A stretch of 64,000 bases of DNA from Rhodothermales bacterium (GTDB lineage Bacteria; Bacteroidota; Rhodothermia; Rhodothermales; UBA10348). Location: positions 310,001 through 374,000 of the forward strand of contig JANQQV010000020.1 in the NCBI GenBank assembly GCA_028284865.1, read 5' to 3'. The position numbers and the translations under genes are program-made. The stretch's first letter is position 1, and each line of letters starts with the position of its first letter. Shown here in pieces: positions 42,673 to 51,169 of this stretch. The notes under the pieces are model-generated. The model was not told the origin of the DNA and did not search any database. It was given only the letters and a program-made list of their open reading frames with translations.

Positions 42673-45587
42673 GAGCCAGGTACGTTCTTGTCCCTCATGG
42701 CCCAGCCTTCGTAGGCCTGCGTCTCATCGGGGTCCGCAGATGCGAACTTGTTCTTGATGGCGGATTGCCGCTCGCGCAAGTCCCCACACACCGACTTGAA
42801 ATCGCACCAGGTACACGTCTTCTGCTCATCCGGGGCCGGAATGAAGTGGCCTGACCGCAATCGTCGAAGGACTGACTCAAAAAGCGGCGCGACCTGCTCC
42901 GTTGCGGGTGAAGCAACCCGACTGGACCAACCTGCCCCTATCTTGGAGGTAAACACGTACTCCGCGGCTTCAACTGATTTCCCGCTGACTTGAGCGATGG
43001 CCCAGGTGTAGAGCGCCCATTGGAGTTTATCGTCCATCTTGAGCAGCTTTTCCGGAACGAAGGCTTCGGGCTTGCCGGTTTTGTAGTCAACGACAATCCA
43101 GTTTCCTTCGCGCGTTTCATCAATCCTGTCCACCCGTCCGGTCAACATCAGACGTCCTTCCACACCCGAGTATTCTGCTGGTGGTGCGTCTGCCCGCTCG
43201 TTGTCGGAAAAGGCAAACTCTGCAAACAAGGGCGTTCGATCGGCTTCCAGATTGCGCTCCCGTTCAAAGTATCGCTCGATACCATGAGACAGATCGCGGT
43301 ATCTGGCTTCCAGGAATGCGTCGGGAGCAGCTCCTGTCCTGGCTGCCTGACGGTCGAGCGATCGCCTCAACTCATCCAGCATGCGGGACTCGTCTTCGCG
43401 TGTAGTCCCCGCCTCGTTGCGTGACCGTTTTCGGGTGTGATCCTCAAACAAGTCGTGCAGAATATTGCCTTCTGCGGCACGGTCCAGCCATTCTCCCTCG
43501 TCTTCTCCAGGACCAGCGATTCCCAGAACAGAGCCCAGGAAATAGCGATATGGACAGCTGATGAATTGCTCCAGCCTGGAAGGCGAAAACCGGACGTTTG
43601 GCCTTTCAGCGGTCGCTTGGGTCTTGCCATCGAAAGCGGTCCAGTGTTCACTGGCACGTGCTTGCCGAGCCTTGAGTCCGTTTTCTACGTTGTTGAATGA
43701 ACCCCTGTAGTACGTCGGCGCGATGCGGCTCTGATCCGCTCGGTCAAGCCGATTGAATCGTCTGGCCGGCTTGATTCCCTCCATGGTGGATATCTCGACG
43801 AGCGCACTGACCGGAAAAAGCCCCCGAGAGGCGCGCACATCCCAGGCGGGCACCGAAACGGTCAAACGTGAACCGAATCGGGCCATCAATTCGCGCATGC
43901 GGCGACGAACCGGTATGGCACGTCCATACCCGTCGGGTAGTGCATTCTGTAATCCCGCGACATGGGAAGGGTCGTCAGTTGAAATGCTGCCAGCCGCTTG
44001 ATCATCCAGTCCCAGGACGAATGCATGCTGTCGGGGGCCATATCCGGCTTCGTCCCAGTGTGTGACATGGACCCCATTCCCGAAGTCCTGAGAAGGGCGC
44101 TTTTTCTCGATCTTGCTGACGAGATACCCGGCCAGCCAATGCGACTCCAGCGTCTGGGGAATAGGGTCCATGGACTCCGACAGTCGCTCCAACCACGCCT
44201 TCGACTCGGTACGCTCAAATGCTGTGCGCAGATAGAATGAAGCCAGGCGTTCAATGGACTGGGCTAGATCCTGAGGTCGAATCTCGGCGCGAGGCACCAC
44301 TTCGCGAAAGGATCGCAACCAGGTAACGAGCTGAATGGCCTCGCCGTAACGGATTCGTTCTCGGCGGGCTCCCTCTTCCATGATCTCGTCCAGGTCTGAT
44401 CGCGAGAGCATGGCTGGCGTCAGTCGGAATATCTCCAATAGGTCGGCGATCCGATGAGGTGGCAACGACGCTTCCCCTTCTTGAAAGGCGGGATTGCGGA
44501 TCAGATCGATCAGGTGCTGAGCCTGATACCCGGATGCAATCCATCGAAGGAAGTCAAGTACCGCCAGGACGAAGGCGCGTTCATCATGATGCAGACGGGA
44601 ATCCTGGGTAGTTGGTATTCCCAATCGCGAACAGGCTGCCTCAATCAAGGGGGCATACGTTTCGCGCGACGAAACGACGATCTCGACGCTGTCAAATGAA
44701 AGTCGACGATCGACGATTTTTCCAAGGACGCTCCACACCTCTTCCCTTCGTGTCGCTGACTCCACGATACGCGGGGCCGACGCATCGTCTCCAGAATCCG
44801 GAGCGGCGAATGACCACCCGGCCAGCACGCGGGCGGCAAACGGTCCTTCGAGGTCATCAACAAGGTCGGCTTGTCCAAGTAAAGCTCGCACTTGCGCTGC
44901 ATCTCCCAGTTCGGCGAAGAGTGGAATCTGCTGAGGAAGGATGAGGGTCTCTCCTGCAACGATCAGCCCTCCCAGGTCGCGCTCTTGACAAAACCTCGGC
45001 GACAATGACACGGCCTCACCAAGAATGTCGGCCATATCCAACAGGTGCGATTCCGCCAGATCCCGTTCGTACTCAGCGAAAAGGGACGCATACGCACGCT
45101 GCGAACTGGTTCGTGCAGACTCCGCGGCCCACCCCGCATCCCTTCCTGCCACTCGATCTGACTCGATCGACGCGATTACTTGAGGAATCGAAGACAGGAA
45201 GTGCTCGCGCTCAACCCGGGGAAGCATACGAGAATGTGAGGCAAGCACACTGGCCATCCGATCCCGACTGACGAGCCGGCCCGCCTCGAATGGTCGCATC
45301 GAACGCCAGACGTGGAGTGCCAAACCGTTCACCGTGACCGCCTCTACATTCACCAACGGTACATCCATACGTGCTGCTGCCGTTCGCAGCGATAGAGCCG
45401 CACCGGACGTGGGCGCCACGATGATCTGAAGCCGCGATGCATCGTCGCCGGATGTCAGGACCTGCGCAAGCTGACGATGCAGATATGATGTCGGGAGGTC
45501 GGTGGACACGAACGTCGTGAATGTGGAAAACCGGAGCGATTCCAGTGATGAATGACCTGAGCGAGGGTCGTAAGTTCGCCAACACAA
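42669..45587 (-). CDS. addB: AddB-like PD-(D/E)xK nuclease with four-cysteine Fe-S staple
   Basis: Up to 972 residues from a TTG at 45587; an in-frame GTG at 45509 lies nearer the conserved start. The nuclease is clear: RFSPSRLEQFISCPYRYFLG, GNILHDLFEDH, TGRVDRID, VVDYKTGKPEAF, and CTWCDFKSVC near the end, giving the 1+3 cysteines that hold an Fe-S cluster in AddB. The N-terminal domain reads IVAPTSGAAL where a Walker A would be, so the helicase-like half probably does not bind ATP, as in some AddB/RexB proteins. It is the first gene of an addB-addA-rmuC operon. Confidence 0.88.
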   Translation of the reverse strand: MCWRTYDPRSGHSSLESLRFSTFTTFVSTDLPTSYLHRQLAQVLTSGDDASRLQIIVAPTSGAALSLRTAAARMDVPLVNVEAVTVNGLALHVWRSMRPFEAGRLVSRDRMASVLASHSRMLPRVEREHFLSSIPQVIASIESDRVAGRDAGWAAESARTSSQRAYASLFAEYERDLAESHLLDMADILGEAVSLSPRFCQERDLGGLIVAGETLILPQQIPLFAELGDAAQVRALLGQADLVDDLEGPFAARVLAGWSFAAPDSGDDASAPRIVESATRREEVWSVLGKIVDRRLSFDSVEIVVSSRETYAPLIEAACSRLGIPTTQDSRLHHDERAFVLAVLDFLRWIASGYQAQHLIDLIRNPAFQEGEASLPPHRIADLLEIFRLTPAMLSRSDLDEIMEEGARRERIRYGEAIQLVTWLRSFREVVPRAEIRPQDLAQSIERLASFYLRTAFERTESKAWLERLSESMDPIPQTLESHWLAGYLVSKIEKKRPSQDFGNGVHVTHWDEAGYGPRQHAFVLGLDDQAAGSISTDDPSHVAGLQNALPDGYGRAIPVRRRMRELMARFGSRLTVSVPAWDVRASRGLFPVSALVEISTMEGIKPARRFNRLDRADQSRIAPTYYRGSFNNVENGLKARQARASEHWTAFDGKTQATAERPNVRFSPSRLEQFISCPYRYFLGSVLGIAGPGEDEGEWLDRAAEGNILHDLFEDHTRKRSRNEAGTTREDESRMLDELRRSLDRQAARTGAAPDAFLEARYRDLSHGIERYFERERNLEADRTPLFAEFAFSDNERADAPPAEYSGVEGRLMLTGRVDRIDETREGNWIVVDYKTGKPEAFVPEKLLKMDDKLQWALYTWAIAQVSGKSVEAAEYVFTSKIGAGWSSRVASPATEQVAPLFESVLRRLRSGHFIPAPDEQKTCTWCDFKSVCGDLRERQSAIKNKFASADPDETQAYEGWAMRDKNVPGS

Positions 45588-45617
45588 GCAAGGTATTCAC
45601 TGCCTATGACACAGGTT

Positions 45618-45633
45618 TGTCACACGTGTCACA
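45618..45633. promoter_or_regulatory. TGTCACA direct repeat in the divergent promoter region of the repair genes
   Basis: TGTCACA-CG-TGTCACA lies between the divergent addB-like and exonuclease genes, with a related TGACACA just upstream near 45607. The centre contains the palindrome ACACGTGT. This 170-base interval must contain both promoters; the repeat could be an operator. I do not recognise a known SOS box. Confidence 0.35.
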
Positions 45634-45760
45634 TACCTTTGTTTACATCGCGACTCTCATTGGCGTCTGGATGCCTCAACCATCCAGACAAAGATGAAAT
45701 CGCACGTGTCGCCTTAGTGGCATGAACTCTTCCACGAAGCCATCTCCAATCGCAGCTGCC

Positions 45761-46591
45761 ATGAGCAAAATAATGATCGCTTTCGACGTTGAAACGACGG
45801 GGCGAAATCCGGATACCGATCAGATCGTGGAACTGTCGATGTGCCTGTACGAAGGCGGTCGGGAAGAAACCTTTTATCAGCTTTACAAGCCGGAAGTACC
45901 CATCGCAAAAGGTGCAGAAGCCGTTCACGGGATTTCGATGGCCGATGTGGCCGACAAACCTGTTTTCGCTGAGAAGGCTGATGATGTCGAAGCCTTTCTT
46001 GATCGGGCTGACGTGATTGTGGGTTACAACGTGCGCTTCGATATCCGATGCGTCGAGAAGGAATTCGAGCGCCTTGGTCGCACGATTGATCTGGCGTCAC
46101 GTCTGGTTGTTGACCCCTACCGGATCTGGCAGTCTCTGGAACCACGAAGCCTCACGGACGCCTATCGGCGATTCGTCGGTGGTGAGCTCGAAAATGCCCA
46201 CTCGGCAGAAGCTGACGTCCAGGCTGCTGTCGAAGTGCTTCGCGGGATACGTCGTACGTTCAATCTTGAGGAGACGTCCTGGGAAGAGCTGGCTCACATG
46301 ACCAATCCGGAAAAGGACTACTGGGTGGGCCCGTCCAACCATTTCACGTGGTCAGCCGGAGAGGTGGTATTCGGATTCGGTAAGTACAACGGAAGGCCGG
46401 TGATGGAAGTCGCCCGCCGCGATGATGGGTACCTGCGATGGATCATGAAGGCCGATTTCCCGCCACATGTGCAGAGCATTTGCAAAGGCGCAACATCGGG
46501 TATGGCTGAATCTGACTTCAACCAGAAGCTGCTGGACCATTTCGGCCACCCGCCGGAGGATGCCATGAAGGGGCCTGAGAGCGCTGGTTGA
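45761..46591 (+). CDS. DnaQ-like (DEDDh) 3'-5' exonuclease with ExoX-like C-terminal region
   Basis: From the ATG at 45761 the protein has 276 residues; an ATG at 45722 would add 13. The DEDDh residues are Asp9/Glu11 in FDVETTG, the aspartate of GYNVRFDI, and His147/Asp152 in HSAEAD, so it should digest DNA or RNA from the 3' end with two metals. After the exonuclease domain a short C-terminal module (FGKYNGRPVMEVARRDDGYL) matches the DUF3820-type segment found in ExoX-like proteins. It is divergent from addB-addA-rmuC, so the two units may share regulation. Confidence 0.9.
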   Translation: MSKIMIAFDVETTGRNPDTDQIVELSMCLYEGGREETFYQLYKPEVPIAKGAEAVHGISMADVADKPVFAEKADDVEAFLDRADVIVGYNVRFDIRCVEKEFERLGRTIDLASRLVVDPYRIWQSLEPRSLTDAYRRFVGGELENAHSAEADVQAAVEVLRGIRRTFNLEETSWEELAHMTNPEKDYWVGPSNHFTWSAGEVVFGFGKYNGRPVMEVARRDDGYLRWIMKADFPPHVQSICKGATSGMAESDFNQKLLDHFGHPPEDAMKGPESAG

Positions 46592-46738
46592 TCGAAGGAG
46601 TGAGTGAGAGCGCGATGGTCAATGAGGTGTCCGATTATGGACTCCCGTTGCGCATCCACCGGGAACCGGTTTTATTTGTGGCATGCGAAGGGCTAAAGTC
46701 CTTCCTGCAACCCGTTCTTCAACCAATCCCGCTGAACG

Positions 46739-47155
46739 ATGTACCCTGACATCAACTATCTGGCCGTATTTGTGGCCAGCCTACTCCCCATGGTCACCGG
46801 CGCTCTTTGGTATGGCCCGCTGTTCGGACAGAAATGGATGGACATGATCGGAAAAACCGAAGAGGACCTGAGGGCAAATTTCAATCCTCTAAAGAGCTAC
46901 GGAATCACCTGGGTGTTCGCCCTGATCATGGCTTTTGTACTCGCCCATGTTCTCGGCGCTTGGTATGACGCGTATGGATCCGAAGGCTGGATGGCCGGCA
47001 TTCAGGCTGGATTCTGGATCTGGCTGGGCTTCGTCCTGACCATCGGATGGCAGCGTGTCGCCTTCGAGGACATCAGTCTCGGCCTTTGGGGACTCAACAC
47101 GCTGTACAACCTGGTCACGTTGATGGCCATGGGCGCTGTGCTGGCAGCATGGTAG
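46739..47155 (+). CDS. DUF1761 family small membrane protein
   Basis: A 138-residue protein with four predicted membrane helices and the DUF1761 pattern: an N-terminal AVFVASLLPMVTGALWYGPLFGQKWM and a later IQAGFWIWLGFVLTIGWQ. Function is unknown for the family. The ATG at 46739 begins directly before the first helix. A strong terminator follows, so the gene is probably transcribed alone. Confidence 0.85.
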   Translation: MYPDINYLAVFVASLLPMVTGALWYGPLFGQKWMDMIGKTEEDLRANFNPLKSYGITWVFALIMAFVLAHVLGAWYDAYGSEGWMAGIQAGFWIWLGFVLTIGWQRVAFEDISLGLWGLNTLYNLVTLMAMGAVLAAW

Positions 47156-47225
47156 GTCACGGAGGTTCTTGAGCTTCTTTTCTACAATCAAGAATCCCGG
47201 GTCTGCTTGGGATTCATCTCGATTT

Positions 47226-47257
47226 GCGGGCCCCGGGTAACCCGGGGCCCGCTTTTT
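47226..47257 (+). terminator. Rho-independent terminator after the DUF1761 gene
   Basis: A perfect 12-bp GC stem (47226-47237 with 47241-47252), TAA loop, then five T. It is about 70 bases after the stop codon. Confidence 0.92.
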
Positions 47258-47295
47258 CGTAGGCCATGTCACGCAACCACTTCCCGTACAGCGCC

Positions 47296-47502
47296 ATGGC
47301 TTCCGAATATCAGACCGCGATCTACACGAAAGAGCAGCTCGAGAATGCCCGCACCAAGGGACAGATCGTTGGATGGGCCCAGGGAGGACTGGCCGTCGGC
47401 GCTTTGATGTTTCTGTTGCAGTTCGTTGGCTGGATTCCACTCATCCTGATCGCCGGCCTTTTGGCCTTTCTCGGATTCAAGGTGGCCAATCGAAACAAGT
47501 AG
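47296..47502 (+). CDS. Small hypothetical membrane protein
   Basis: I use the ATG at 47296, giving 68 residues; an ATG at 47266 lies only nine bases after the terminator T-run and is less likely. A soluble N-terminal third (IYTKEQLENARTKGQIVGWA) is followed by two adjoining hydrophobic helices and a basic end (VANRNK). No family is recognised. It may be monocistronic, since the next gene starts 62 bases later with its own signal sequence. Confidence 0.6.
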   Translation: MASEYQTAIYTKEQLENARTKGQIVGWAQGGLAVGALMFLLQFVGWIPLILIAGLLAFLGFKVANRNK

Positions 47503-47564
47503 CGCCTGGTCCTTAGGTAATGGAGTGGTAAAGGTCCGATATTCGGTCAACCAATCCGAAACCC

Positions 47565-48101
47565 ATGGACCGACGTACTGCCATTTCCAGACTGGGGATC
47601 ATGCTTGGAGGCATGCTGACTGCTTCCACGCTCTCTGCCCTCGTCTCCGGATGCCAAGCCCCTCCTGCCTCTGATTTCCGTCCACAACTGCTGGACGACG
47701 ACCAACTGGATCTGCTGGCTCGGATAGCCGAAGCCATCATCCCGGAAACCGACACACCCGGTGCCCGGGCTGCAGGGGTCCATCGATTCATCGATACGAT
47801 GCTGGCCGAGTACTATCGCCCTGAAGACAGCTCCCGCTTTCTTTCCGCACTTGACGGTTGGGTGGCCAATCTGGACCTGGCCGGAATGACCGATGAGCAA
47901 TTGGTCGCCGTACTGTCTGAAGCGGATGCGGCATGGGCCTCGGGCCAAGAAGATCCCGTTTGGGCCCGACTAAAGGAATGGACGATTTCGGGTTACTACA
48001 CGTCTGAGATTGGAATGACGCAGGAGCTGCGCTTGATGCCTTACACGCAGGCTCGCATGGATATTCCTCGATCCGACGTTGAACGAACCTGGGCAACCTG
48101 A
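47565..48101 (+). CDS. Gluconate 2-dehydrogenase subunit 3-like protein
   Basis: A 178-residue partner of the following GMC oxidoreductase. The N-terminus MDRRTAISRLGIML has an RR followed by a hydrophobic region and a lipobox-like LVSGC (Cys30), so it may be a Tat-exported lipoprotein. The body shows the family pattern: LLDDDQLDLLARIAEAIIPETDTPGARAAGVHRFID. Subunit 3 proteins help export or mature the flavin subunit. Its stop is two bases before the GMC start codon, indicating one operon; a cytochrome c subunit, often the third partner, is not seen. Confidence 0.85.
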   Translation: MDRRTAISRLGIMLGGMLTASTLSALVSGCQAPPASDFRPQLLDDDQLDLLARIAEAIIPETDTPGARAAGVHRFIDTMLAEYYRPEDSSRFLSALDGWVANLDLAGMTDEQLVAVLSEADAAWASGQEDPVWARLKEWTISGYYTSEIGMTQELRLMPYTQARMDIPRSDVERTWAT

Positions 48102-48102
48102 C

Positions 48103-49815
48103 ATGATGAATACTTCAAACGGTGGCCCTTCCGTTCACCTCCGGAGCGAATACGATGCCATTGTAGTCGGATCGGGAATGAGCGGAGGGATGGCCGCAAA
48201 AGAGCTTTGTGAGCGTGGTCTCAAAACACTCGTCCTCGATCGTGGCGTCCCCTTCGAGCATGGGAGCAGCTTTGTCACGGAGCACAAACGCGATTGGGAG
48301 CTACCGCGCCGAGGACAGGTGCCAGAGGAGGAGCAGGCGTCGACTTACGCCACGCAGTCGAAAGTCTATCTGTTTGACGAAGCCACCAAGCACCTGTTCG
48401 TCAAGGACAGCGAACAGCCTTACATCCAGGAGAAGCCTTACGACTGGATCCGGGCCAACCAGGTCGGCGGTCGAAGCTTGATGTGGGCTCGGCAGACCTA
48501 TCGCTGGGGTCCTCAGGACTTCACGGCCAACCTGGAAGACGGGCACGGAAACGACTGGCCCATCCGCTACGAAGATCTGGCACCCTGGTATGATCATGTC
48601 GAACGCTTCGCCGGGATCAGTGGACAAGCCGAGGGGCTCCCCCACTTGCCGGACGGCCAGTTCCTCCCGCCGATGGAAATGACGGCAGTGGAAAAGCACA
48701 TGAAGGCCCGGATCGAGTCGACCTTCCCGGATCGCCTGATGACCATCGGCCGATGCGCCGTTTTGACGGAATCCCTGAACGGCCGCTTCGGTTGCCACTA
48801 CTGCGGTACGTGTGAACGCGGCTGCTCTACCCGATCATTTTTCTCTGCTGTTTCCGTCTCCCTTCCGGCTGCGGCCGCTACGGGCAATATGACGTTGCGG
48901 GCCAACAGCATCGTACACAGCGTCATTCATGATCCAGAGACCAATCGGGCAACCGGAGTCCGGGTGATCGACGCCGAATCTGGTGAGATGACCGAAGTAC
49001 ACGCAAAACTGGTCTTCCTGTGCGCGTCCACCCTGGGTACGACCCAGATCATGCTGAACTCAACGAGCTCAGCCTTTCCCGATGGCATCGCCAATTCCAG
49101 CGGCGTTTTGGGGCGCTACTTGATGGATCATCACATGGGCGTTGACGCCGCGGGGTACACGGACGACTTCGACGATCGATTCTACAACGTATCTCGCCCC
49201 AACGGCATCTACATTCCCCGATTCAGGAATCTGGACGCCCGGTCCAAGCGAACGGATTACGTTCGCGGATTTGCCTATCAGGGCTCTTCGTGGCGAATCG
49301 GACCGTCACGAGGCGCATCCATGGCAGGAATCGGTGCTGATTTCAAGCACAGTCTGAGGGATCCAGGGCCCTGGCGCATGGAGTTGTGGGGATTTGGTGA
49401 GTGCCTGCCGAACTACGACAACCATTGCCGCCTTTCCGAGACGGAAACCGATCAATGGGGAGTTCCGCAGTTGATCGTCAGCGCCGAGTGGGGTGAGAAC
49501 GAGAAGGCTATGCGACGTGATTGCGCAGCGTGCGCTGGAGAGATGATGGAAGCAGCGGGATTCCGCGATATCACGGTGACTGACGATATCGAAGGCAACC
49601 CGCAGGGACTGGCCATTCACGAAATGGGTACGGCCCGCATGGGACGCGATCCACAGACTAGTGTGCTCAACGGGTATTGCCAGTCACATGATGTACCGAA
49701 CCTCTTCGTGACCGACGGTGCTTGCATGGCCAGCACGGCCGTTCAGAACCCGTCCATCACCTACATGGCGCTGACGGCTCGCGCTGTCGACTATGCGGTT
49801 CGAACCAATCCGTAG
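48103..49815 (+). CDS. GMC-family FAD oxidoreductase with a four-cysteine motif
   Basis: About 570 residues from the ATG at 48103 (ATGATG; TTG 48079 also in frame). The FAD-binding motif is VVGSGMSGGMAAKEL, followed by an acidic strand end LVLDRG; the C-terminal GMC signature is HEMGTARMG and later NPSITYMALTARA. It probably oxidises a sugar or alcohol and passes electrons to a periplasmic carrier, exported with the subunit 3 partner. An insertion at residues 231-241 reads CHYCGTCERGC, a CxxCxxCxxxC spacing like that of Fe-S ligands; related membrane FAD-glucose dehydrogenases carry a 3Fe-4S cluster, so a cluster here is plausible but unproven. Confidence 0.9.
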   Translation: MMNTSNGGPSVHLRSEYDAIVVGSGMSGGMAAKELCERGLKTLVLDRGVPFEHGSSFVTEHKRDWELPRRGQVPEEEQASTYATQSKVYLFDEATKHLFVKDSEQPYIQEKPYDWIRANQVGGRSLMWARQTYRWGPQDFTANLEDGHGNDWPIRYEDLAPWYDHVERFAGISGQAEGLPHLPDGQFLPPMEMTAVEKHMKARIESTFPDRLMTIGRCAVLTESLNGRFGCHYCGTCERGCSTRSFFSAVSVSLPAAAATGNMTLRANSIVHSVIHDPETNRATGVRVIDAESGEMTEVHAKLVFLCASTLGTTQIMLNSTSSAFPDGIANSSGVLGRYLMDHHMGVDAAGYTDDFDDRFYNVSRPNGIYIPRFRNLDARSKRTDYVRGFAYQGSSWRIGPSRGASMAGIGADFKHSLRDPGPWRMELWGFGECLPNYDNHCRLSETETDQWGVPQLIVSAEWGENEKAMRRDCAACAGEMMEAAGFRDITVTDDIEGNPQGLAIHEMGTARMGRDPQTSVLNGYCQSHDVPNLFVTDGACMASTAVQNPSITYMALTARAVDYAVRTNP

Positions 49816-49841
49816 CCTCGATCGCCTCGTCAGCCGGTACG

Positions 49842-50486
49842 CTAGCTGACTTCGCGGCCCAACAAGGAATTGATGTCTGCCTTCAGCAGGTTGATTTCCG
49901 ACTGCAAGGTGCCATTGTACATACCTCGGATATGGCCGTCTCCGTCGACAAGGAATACGGTCTCGGTATGCAGGAATTCGGTGCCAGCTGCATCAAGCGC
50001 TGAGAAATTGCGCAGTTCGGCGCCGTAGCTCTCCCTGGCCAGATCAAGGATCGTCTCCCGTTCTCCTGTCAGCAGCTTCCACTGGTCCGGCTCAATGTTG
50101 TTGATGGTGCTGTACGCTGCCAGGCGTTCCACCGTGTCGAGCTCAGGTGTGACCGAGTGGGACAGGATCATTACGTCGTTCGCATCGAAGGTCTCGGCGA
50201 CCGAAGTCAATCTCGAGCGCAGGGTCGGACAGATGTTGGTGCAGGAGACGAAAAAGAAACTTGCTACATACGGCTTCCCCTTCATGATCGCATTGGAAAC
50301 CGAGCGACCTTCCTGGTCAGTCAATTCAAAAGGTGCGACCATTCGCACCTCGTGATCATCCGTATCCCATACAGGCGTGTTTGACACGGTCGTGAAGTAC
50401 GGAAGTCCTGTACTCCCACTGCTGCATCCGCTGGCCGAAATGAAGGCCAAAACAATGATGCCAAGCCATTTGGTGTGATTACTCAT
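49842..50486 (-). CDS. SCO1/SenC family copper/thioredoxin-fold lipoprotein
   Basis: I set the start at the ATG at 50486, which yields a lipoprotein signal (SASGC, Cys21) and 214 residues; the frame is open further upstream but lacks a signal there. The copper-binding CTNIC (Cys82, Cys86) and His173 in FLHTETVFLVD are the three ligands that deliver copper to the CuA site of cytochrome oxidase. The start overlaps the end of the MORN-like gene by eight bases, so the two are translated together. No oxidase subunit genes are in the window. Confidence 0.92.
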   Translation of the reverse strand: MSNHTKWLGIIVLAFISASGCSSGSTGLPYFTTVSNTPVWDTDDHEVRMVAPFELTDQEGRSVSNAIMKGKPYVASFFFVSCTNICPTLRSRLTSVAETFDANDVMILSHSVTPELDTVERLAAYSTINNIEPDQWKLLTGERETILDLARESYGAELRNFSALDAAGTEFLHTETVFLVDGDGHIRGMYNGTLQSEINLLKADINSLLGREVS

Positions 50487-51084
50487 TGCTTGTCTCCGTA
50501 CTTGTGCAGCCTTTGGTACCGTTGGACCCATACCTGCGGCCATCAATGACGACGTAATTGGCGCGGATCGTACCATCCTCGTACCACATGATTTGTGAGC
50601 CGTCTTCCTGTCCCGCGCGATACATGAACGCGCTGGCAGACTGACCGTCGGCGAACCATCGCTTGGATTCACCCTCCAGCACGTCGCCCTCGTAATGTGA
50701 GATCTCCTGGATGGAGCCATCCGGCCACCAGGCTCGCATCTCCCCTTCACGATGCCCCTGAATCCATTTGCGATCGGATTTCATCGATCCATCTGTAAAT
50801 CGCGCGATCTCCCGACCATGACGCAGGCCGTCGACGTACGGCGTCCAGACCGTTCCATCGTCAATGTTCGCCACCACGATTCCGTGAACCAGCGAGTCTC
50901 CCAGATACAGATGTCCCTCTACCTTGCGAAGATTCGGCTCAATTGCTGAGATCAAGGACTCGGCGGGATCGACCTGATTGCCGCTTGACGGCGACAGGTC
51001 GATCCCGCCGATGACTGCGAAGAGGAGCCATCCTGAGAGCGCGATGAATGGGAATGAGAGCGTCTTCATGGGATTGTCCAGCAT
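50479..51084 (-). CDS. MORN-like/YwqK-type repeat protein, exported
   Basis: A 201-residue protein with an N-terminal hydrophobic segment (LSFPFIALSGWLLFAVIGG), a signal or anchor. The body has four or five copies of a roughly 20-residue repeat of the kind G-x-x-x-W-x-x-DG-x-x-x-x-x-x-Y (for example GEMRAWWPDGSIQEISHY, GSQIMWYEDGTIRANYV), the MORN-like pattern annotated as YwqK antitoxin-type. No toxin gene is nearby, so that label carries little meaning; a periplasmic structural or binding role is as likely. Start codons at 51084 and 51069 are both possible. It overlaps the SCO1 gene. Confidence 0.75.
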   Translation of the reverse strand: MLDNPMKTLSFPFIALSGWLLFAVIGGIDLSPSSGNQVDPAESLISAIEPNLRKVEGHLYLGDSLVHGIVVANIDDGTVWTPYVDGLRHGREIARFTDGSMKSDRKWIQGHREGEMRAWWPDGSIQEISHYEGDVLEGESKRWFADGQSASAFMYRAGQEDGSQIMWYEDGTIRANYVVIDGRRYGSNGTKGCTSTETSNE

Positions 51085-51125
51085 GGTTGCGACACGTTCG
51101 CGTCGAGGTCGTGTCCCGGTTGCGC

Positions 51126-51169
51126 CATGTTCGCGTCATGGTCGCGTCATGGTCGCGTCATGGTTGTGT
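51126..51169. repeat. Four 11-base tandem repeats between the YHYH and MORN-like genes
   Basis: Units on the + strand are CATGTTCGCGT, CATGGTCGCGT (twice) and CATGGTTGTGT. They begin at the stop codon of the YHYH gene and run into the leader of the next gene on the minus strand. The period is not a multiple of three, so the repeat is noncoding. Length changes could alter coupling between the two genes. Confidence 0.75.

Noticed and set aside
37867-46591. Novel multi-gene anti-phage defence island
   Set aside because: AddB, AddA, RmuC and a DnaQ-like exonuclease are ordinary repair proteins; no mobile element, toxin or sensor gene accompanies them.
50479-51084. Antitoxin of a toxin-antitoxin pair, from the YwqK-type label
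   Set aside because: No toxin gene is adjacent and the protein has an export signal; a MORN-like repeat protein is the safer description.
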